Positions 6,408 to 9,426 of a stretch of DNA of 9,426 bases are shown piece by piece. A program made the translations under genes and the position numbers. A model generated the notes under the pieces. The model was given only the letters and a program-made list of their open reading frames with translations, was not told the DNA's origin and did not search any database. Positions within the stretch are counted from its first letter, which is position 1. Each line of letters opens with the position of its first letter. The DNA is from Alphaproteobacteria bacterium (GTDB lineage: Bacteria > Pseudomonadota > Alphaproteobacteria > Rickettsiales > UBA8987). The stretch is taken from NCBI GenBank assembly GCA_023269645.1, contig JAHFPR010000069.1, positions 1 through 9,426 of the forward strand, given 5' to 3'.

Positions 6408-7616
6408 CTAAGCGGCGCGGCGGCTTTCACTGCCACGGCGGCGGTTACCTTTGTAACTGAAATTCCGGTTGCCGCCGCCCGGTTTCTGCTGGGAACGCCC
6501 GCCCTCGGAGGGGCGGCGACTTTCCTGCGGAGCACCGGGATTGATGAGACGCTGGATGGCGCGCCATTTATCACCATCCTGCGGCGTGATGAGGCAGATC
6601 GCCGAACCTTCCGCTCCGGCACGCGCGGTACGGCCAATGCGGTGGATGTAATCTTCCGGGCATTGCGGCAGATCATAATTGATGACGTGCTCAATATGCG
6701 GAATATCCAGGCCGCGCGAGGCGATGTCTGTCGCCACCAGGATGCGGTGCTCGCGGTCGCGGAACCCCTGGATAACACGGTCGCGCTTGCTCTGGCGCAG
6801 GTCGCCGTGGATGGCTTCCGCACTATGCTTGATCTGGGAGAGCTTGCGCGCAAGTTTATCCGCACCCCATTTCGTCTTGACGAAAATGATGATGGAACCC
6901 GTGCGCGTATCCAGCTGTTTCAGCAACTGGTTATACTTGTCCGCGTCAGTCGTATGGATAACTTCCTGAGTGATTTTCGCAAGGGGCGTGGTGGTCGAAC
7001 CCACCGAAATGCGCACCGGATCGTTCAGGTATTTCTGCGAAAGCCGGACGATGTCTGCCGGAAGCGTCGCAGAGAACATCAGCGTCTGCCGCACTTTCGG
7101 CAGGAACTTCACGATCTTCTCGATCTGCACACCGAAACCCATATCGAGCATCCGGTCGGTTTCATCGAGCACGAGGAAGGTGGTATCGTGCAGCATCAAT
7201 GTGCCGCGCGAGAGATGGTCGTTGATACGCCCCGGCGTACCGACGATAATCCGGGCGCGGGCGCGGAGCTGCTGGATCTGCCTCGGCATGGATTCGCCGC
7301 CGATGAGCAGTGCCGTGCGGATGGGGCTGTTCTTGCCGAGCATCTGGGTGATGGCATCCAGCACCTGCACCGCGAGTTCGCGGGTGGGGGTGAGCACCAT
7401 CGCCGATCCGCGCGGCGAAGCGAGCAGTTTAGCAATGAGGGGAATGGCGAAAGCACCCGTTTTGCCCGTGCCCGTCTGGGCGGAACCGAGGATGTCTTTG
7501 CCTTCAAGCGCGAGCGGGATGGCCTGTGCCTGGATGGGGGTGGGGGCAGTGAATTTCATCCGCTCAAGCGATTGGATGATCGGCTGGGGCAAGCCCAGCG
7601 AATTAAAGTTTTCCAT
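6408..7616 (-). CDS. DEAD-box ATP-dependent RNA helicase (RhlE-like, DETD variant)
   Basis: A cytoplasmic 402-residue RNA helicase that unwinds short RNA duplexes in RNA decay, ribosome assembly or cold adaptation. Motifs in order: Q motif (Phe4, PTPIQ at 25-29), I AQTGTGKT 46-53, Ia PTRELA 77-82, Ib TPGR 127-130, II DETD 151-154, III SAT 182-184, IV IIFVKT 243-248, V ATDIASRGLD 295-304, VI HRIGRTARAG 325-334. The tail from about 360 is basic and rich in Gly, Arg, Ser and Gln, as in RhlE-type RNA-binding tails. Motif II has Thr for the usual Ala; other motifs are intact, so activity is expected. The start at 7616 has AAGGA 6 nt upstream. It follows the cold-shock gene on the same strand after 194 bp and ends at a strong terminator. 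The exact paralogue (RhlE, DeaD or other) is not certain. Confidence 0.96.
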   Translation of the reverse strand: MENFNSLGLPQPIIQSLERMKFTAPTPIQAQAIPLALEGKDILGSAQTGTGKTGAFAIPLIAKLLASPRGSAMVLTPTRELAVQVLDAITQMLGKNSPIRTALLIGGESMPRQIQQLRARARIIVGTPGRINDHLSRGTLMLHDTTFLVLDETDRMLDMGFGVQIEKIVKFLPKVRQTLMFSATLPADIVRLSQKYLNDPVRISVGSTTTPLAKITQEVIHTTDADKYNQLLKQLDTRTGSIIIFVKTKWGADKLARKLSQIKHSAEAIHGDLRQSKRDRVIQGFRDREHRILVATDIASRGLDIPHIEHVINYDLPQCPEDYIHRIGRTARAGAEGSAICLITPQDGDKWRAIQRLINPGAPQESRRPSEGGRSQQKPGGGNRNFSYKGNRRRGSESRRAA

Positions 7617-7642
7617 GGTATGTCCTTATGCGCAAGCGCATA
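7617..7642 (-). promoter_or_regulatory. Hairpin abutting the helicase ribosome binding site
   Basis: On the minus strand TATGCG-CTTG-CGCATA folds as a 6-bp stem with a CUUG tetraloop (7642-7627). The Shine-Dalgarno AAGGA starts in the stem's last base, and ATG follows 6 nt later. Such placement can tune ribosome access with temperature or helicase activity. Function is inferred. Confidence 0.5.
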
Positions 7643-7703
7643 GGATACTCGTTGCGGAACACCCGCCGCGAGCCACTACCACTTGCAATTAAATTAATAT
7701 ACT

Positions 7704-7719
7704 CCGCCGCGAGCGGCAG
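7704..7719 (-). repeat. Hairpin with CUCG loop upstream of the helicase gene
   Basis: On the minus strand CTGCCG-CTCG-CGGCGG forms a 6-bp stem including one G-U pair. The core CCGCCGCGAGC of the plus strand recurs at 7663-7673, and a variant GCGCCGCAAGC at 7748-7758, at spacings of 41 and 44 bp. Confidence 0.5.
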
Positions 7720-7727
7720 AATGCGAC

Positions 7728-7776
7728 GGGATTGGATTCCCTTGATTGCGCCGCAAGCGGCGGAGAATCCAATCCC
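7728..7776. repeat. 12-bp inverted repeat enclosing a G+C hairpin
   Basis: GGGATTGGATTC (7728-7739) and GAATCCAATCCC (7765-7776) are exact complements. The 25-bp interior holds a second stem, CGCCG (7749-7753) with CGGCG (7758-7762), whose minus-strand loop is CUUG. It sits between the cold-shock gene and the helicase gene. No T-run follows on the minus strand. Confidence 0.75.
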
Positions 7777-7787
7777 TGACGAATAAC

Positions 7788-7818
7788 AAAACGTAAAATA
7801 CTGCCTGAAACTAGGCAG
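7788..7818 (-). terminator. Weak terminator at the end of the cold-shock gene
   Basis: CTGCCT (7801-7806) pairs with AGGCAG (7813-7818) and includes the last base of the stop codon at 7811-7813. On the minus strand the stem is followed by TATTTTACGTTTTG, a broken T-tract. It probably terminates only partly, allowing read-through toward the helicase. Confidence 0.5.
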
Positions 7819-8029
7819 CGTTTGCGTTCAGCAGCTTCAAATTGGCAGCCGAGGTTTTGCCCTTGTTCGTGGCAAGCTCATAGCTGACGCGCTGACCTTC
7901 GTTGAGGGTCTGGATGCCTGCGCGTTCCAGTGCACTGATGTGCACGAATACGTCGCTGCTGCCCTGATCCGGCTGGATGAAGCCGAAGCCCTTTGCAGGG
8001 TTAAACCATTTTACAGTACCTGTAGCCAT
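7811..8029 (-). CDS. cspA: CspA-family cold-shock protein
   Basis: A 72-residue single cold-shock domain, the standard family length (about 65-75). It binds single-stranded RNA and DNA and acts as an RNA chaperone in the cytoplasm. RNP1 is KGFGFIQ at 13-19 and RNP2 is VFVHIS at 27-32; the N-terminus TGTVKWFNPAKGFGFI is textbook. The start at 8029 has a full AAGGAG (8044-8039) 9 nt upstream. The gene has its own near-consensus promoter and a leader of about 200 nt with stable hairpins, as cold-inducible csp genes often do. The symbol is given at family level only, because genomes carry several paralogues. Confidence 0.97.
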   Translation of the reverse strand: MATGTVKWFNPAKGFGFIQPDQGSSDVFVHISALERAGIQTLNEGQRVSYELATNKGKTSAANLKLLNANAA

Positions 8030-8233
8030 AGTCGTAGTCTCCTTAAAACAAACATTGAAACCGTTTCACCATGAAACGGCGATAAAGAGTCCTGATCCGA
8101 ACGCGGTGTTCGGCCACTCTTTAGATCAAACGCTGTAAGGATCGACTTATGGGAAGATCGTTATGTATCCCGCTGGGATACGCTACCATATAATTTCCGG
8201 CAGCCGGCAAATGCAAAGAGATACCAAAACTCA
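8030..8233 (-). promoter_or_regulatory. Long structured 5' leader of the cold-shock gene
   Basis: Reading the minus strand from the expected start near 8233: GTATCCC/GGGATAC (8165-8181) with a 3-nt loop; a two-part stem with outer TAAAGAGT/ACTCTTTA (8083-8090 with 8116-8123) and inner CCGAAC/GTTCGG (8097-8102 with 8108-8113); then an 8-bp hairpin CCGTTTCA/TGAAACGG (8061-8079) ending 17 nt before AAGGAG. Leaders of this kind change fold with temperature in cspA genes; that behaviour is inferred here. Confidence 0.65.
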
Positions 8234-8239
8234 AGGGGA

Positions 8240-8267
8240 ACTATACAGCATAACGGCTGGAAGTCAA
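8240..8267 (-). promoter_or_regulatory. Near-consensus sigma70 promoter of the cold-shock gene
   Basis: On the minus strand TTGACT (8267-8262), a 16-bp spacer ending in TG, then TATAGT (8245-8240). This is the best promoter match in the window. Transcription should start near 8233. Confidence 0.7.
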
Positions 8268-8456
8268 GGGGAATCTTTGAACCGGAGCGGAAGCGGGGGA
8301 TTTCCGGGAAGATGTGGGAGAATATCGGGAATGGCAGGAGAATAAAATAACCGCCGAGAAAAGGAAACAAGAAAGAGGAGAAGCTGCTTAGCTTTTCCAA
8401 AATCAAGTTCCCAAATCTCGACGGCGGCAAGGTCTAGAAGACAATGCCTTGTTGCG
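8268..8456. other. Gene-free stretch between lipoprotein gene and cold-shock promoter
   Basis: No credible gene is seen. The plus strand is strikingly purine-rich, especially 8338-8382. A weak hairpin AAGCT/AGCTT lies near 8380-8393, and CAAGG (8428-8432) pairs with CCTTG (8447-8451) just after the lipoprotein stop. The 10-mer TCAAGGGGAA occurs twice (8231-8240, 8264-8273) around the cold-shock promoter. No convincing terminator for the lipoprotein gene was found. Confidence 0.5.
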
Positions 8457-9074
8457 TTAGGTCGTAGCAGGTGTTGATCCTAACCCGTTCTTACCAGTAT
8501 TCGCCAAGCCAATCACACTTGAAGAAAACAAGCCCACACATAACGAGTAGATCTTGTTTGGGTCTCCGAGTATGCTGACAACTTCGGACTCCCATGAAGT
8601 GATGGTGGGTAGTTTTCCTTGTGCTACCAGAGACGATGCGGCCGTCTTGTATAAGTTGTACGCATCTTGGTAGTACTCAGCCACACAACAACTCATGGGG
8701 TTTGGGGTTTGAACGGCTTGACCTGCTGCACGACAAGCATCAACCGCAGACCAGACCATACAGCAATTGTCGAATGCTGAAGTTCCGGAGAGGCTGTCGC
8801 ATTGGGCGGCTCGTGACGGTGTGGCGGGATTGCAAAACGGTTGTGTTACTGCAATTGATCCCGTTGAACCGCCTGTTCCGTTGTTTTTAGCACCACCAGT
8901 TCCAGTTGGACTAGAACTCGTAGAACCTCCAACGTCAGAACCTGAACCACCCACACTCGCCGAACTTTCTTGAGGATCGACGCCTGGGGGAGGAGCTCCG
9001 CACGCAAACAGACCAAATAGACACACACTAACGACCAAACGAACAAAATGATGAGAAATCGTCATCATAATCAT
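8457..9074 (-). CDS. Putative lipoprotein with Gly/Ser/Thr tether and eight-cysteine domain
   Basis: I do not recognise the family. With the start at 9074 the protein is 205 residues. Residues 1-24 are a lipoprotein signal peptide with a hydrophobic core LVVSVCLFGLFA and lipobox L22-F23-A24-C25; Gly at +2 favours the outer membrane in Gram-negatives. Residues 26-78 are a low-complexity tether rich in Gly, Ser, Thr and Pro. The folded part has eight Cys at 81, 92, 104, 105, 114, 129, 130 and 179 (C-x10-C-x11-CC-x8-C-x14-CC-x48-C), enough for four disulfides. The ATG at 9074 is preferred because AAGG lies 5 nt upstream; a GTG at 9134 would place 20 extra polar residues before the signal. Base composition is more A/T-rich than in the genes to its left. 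It stands alone. Function is unknown; a surface or periplasmic binding or structural role is possible. Confidence 0.75.
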   Translation of the reverse strand: MIMMTISHHFVRLVVSVCLFGLFACGAPPPGVDPQESSASVGGSGSDVGGSTSSSPTGTGGAKNNGTGGSTGSIAVTQPFCNPATPSRAAQCDSLSGTSAFDNCCMVWSAVDACRAAGQAVQTPNPMSCCVAEYYQDAYNLYKTAASSLVAQGKLPTITSWESEVVSILGDPNKIYSLCVGLFSSSVIGLANTGKNGLGSTPATT

Positions 9075-9084
9075 ATCCACCTTT

Positions 9085-9426
9085 CTTACGAGGGGTGAAT
9101 GGGGGTGTGCTCGAAAGAGACAGCCCGCAAACACCGAAATTCTTTTGCTGGCATCTCTGTCTTACACTCAAATCTGGGTTTTTTTGAACCTCAAACTATT
9201 ATCTACATCTACCTACTTTCTGTTTCGGGATGTACACGGGCAAAAAAGCACGTATAGAGAAAAAGATCTCAAGAAACAGATTCATCATACACCACCGATA
9301 GTTAATACTTCGTTAACGAGGCGATGATTGTTTGTGGTTTTTTTGCATCGGTGGGAAAACTGTGCGCACCGCGCTGCTTTTGTTCTAAAAAGGGGCGGTT
9401 ATCCGAAAAATGGGGAGTGTCGGGAT
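9085..9426. other. Gene-free A/T-rich stretch upstream of the lipoprotein gene
   Basis: No credible coding region or strong promoter was found. CCACCGAT (9292-9299) and ATCGGTGG (9347-9354) form an 8-bp inverted repeat around 47 bp that contains GTTAAT...GTTAAC (9301-9317) and a seven-T run (9338-9344). The tandem ATCTAC lies near 9201-9212. The stretch presumably holds the lipoprotein promoter and perhaps one for a gene beyond the window. Confidence 0.45.

Noticed and set aside
6642..7643. Plus-strand frame of 333 codons
   Set aside because: Antisense to the DEAD-box helicase with intact motifs in the other strand.
8165..8181. GTATCCC/GGGATAC hairpin considered as a terminator
   Set aside because: No T-run follows on either strand, and it lies inside the expected cold-shock leader.
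8161..8430. Minus-strand frame of 89 codons with a hydrophobic stretch
   Set aside because: It would start at TTG without a ribosome site and run through the cold-shock promoter and leader. The hydrophobicity comes from the purine-rich opposite strand.
9074..9134. Upstream GTG start at 9134 for the lipoprotein gene
   Set aside because: It adds 20 polar residues before the signal peptide and has no ribosome site, while ATG 9074 has AAGG at good spacing.
9301..9317. GTTAAT...GTTAAC considered as an integron attC-like end
   Set aside because: The bases do not fit the RYYYAAC / GTTRRRY core, and no integrase or gene cassette is present.
9145..9327. Plus-strand frame of 60 codons
   Set aside because: No ribosome site, no similarity, and A/T-rich non-coding character.

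Overview
The window reads as ordinary bacterial chromosome. It is G+C-rich and densely packed up to about position 8,050, and becomes visibly more A/T-rich with looser spacing after that. Protein similarity (Aas/LplT pair, a CspA-family protein with a long structured leader, a RhlE-like helicase) and a palindromic repeat opening with CGTCATGCC point to a proteobacterium, most likely an alphaproteobacterium. That placement is inference. No tRNA, rRNA, CRISPR array or insertion sequence was recognised.

Left part (1-3503, minus strand): a phospholipid-repair operon, lplT then aas. LplT flips lysophospholipid across the inner membrane, and Aas activates a fatty acid and re-acylates the lysophospholipid. 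aas is cut by the window edge, but all its visible catalytic motifs are intact. A long hairpin sits on the lplT/aas junction and supplies the last codons of lplT.

Divergent control region (3504-3805): it separates the lplT-aas operon from a plus-strand operon. Good sigma70-like promoters on both strands share the same -10 bases, and a perfect 12+12 bp palindrome lies over the minus-strand -35 and the start of the plus-strand transcript. This looks like a single regulatory switch for both operons.

Plus-strand operon (3806-6130): a two-gene ABC-2 type transporter, an ATPase followed by a large multi-spanning permease. The substrate cannot be read from the sequence. Its divergent partner suggests a membrane or lipid role, but only as a hypothesis.

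Convergent gap (6131-6407): five back-to-back hairpins in about 230 bp. The last is a strong terminator for the helicase gene that comes from the other side.

Cold-shock block (6408-8267, minus strand): a near-consensus promoter, a leader of about 200 nt with stable hairpins, a CspA-family cold-shock protein, a spacer with three hairpins that can form C(U/C)(U/C)G-type tetraloops, then a DEAD-box RNA helicase with a DETD motif. Cold-shock proteins and such helicases both remodel RNA, so read-through or shared low-temperature expression is plausible.

Right part (8268-9426): mostly non-coding A/T-richer DNA around one minus-strand gene for an unrecognised lipoprotein, with a Gly/Ser/Thr tether and an eight-cysteine domain. 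The change in composition suggests acquired DNA, a lineage-specific gene, or an assembly junction. No complete undescribed system is demonstrated. The best leads are the shared divergent switch, the uncharacterised ABC exporter beside lipid-repair genes, the hairpin cluster and the eight-cysteine lipoprotein.
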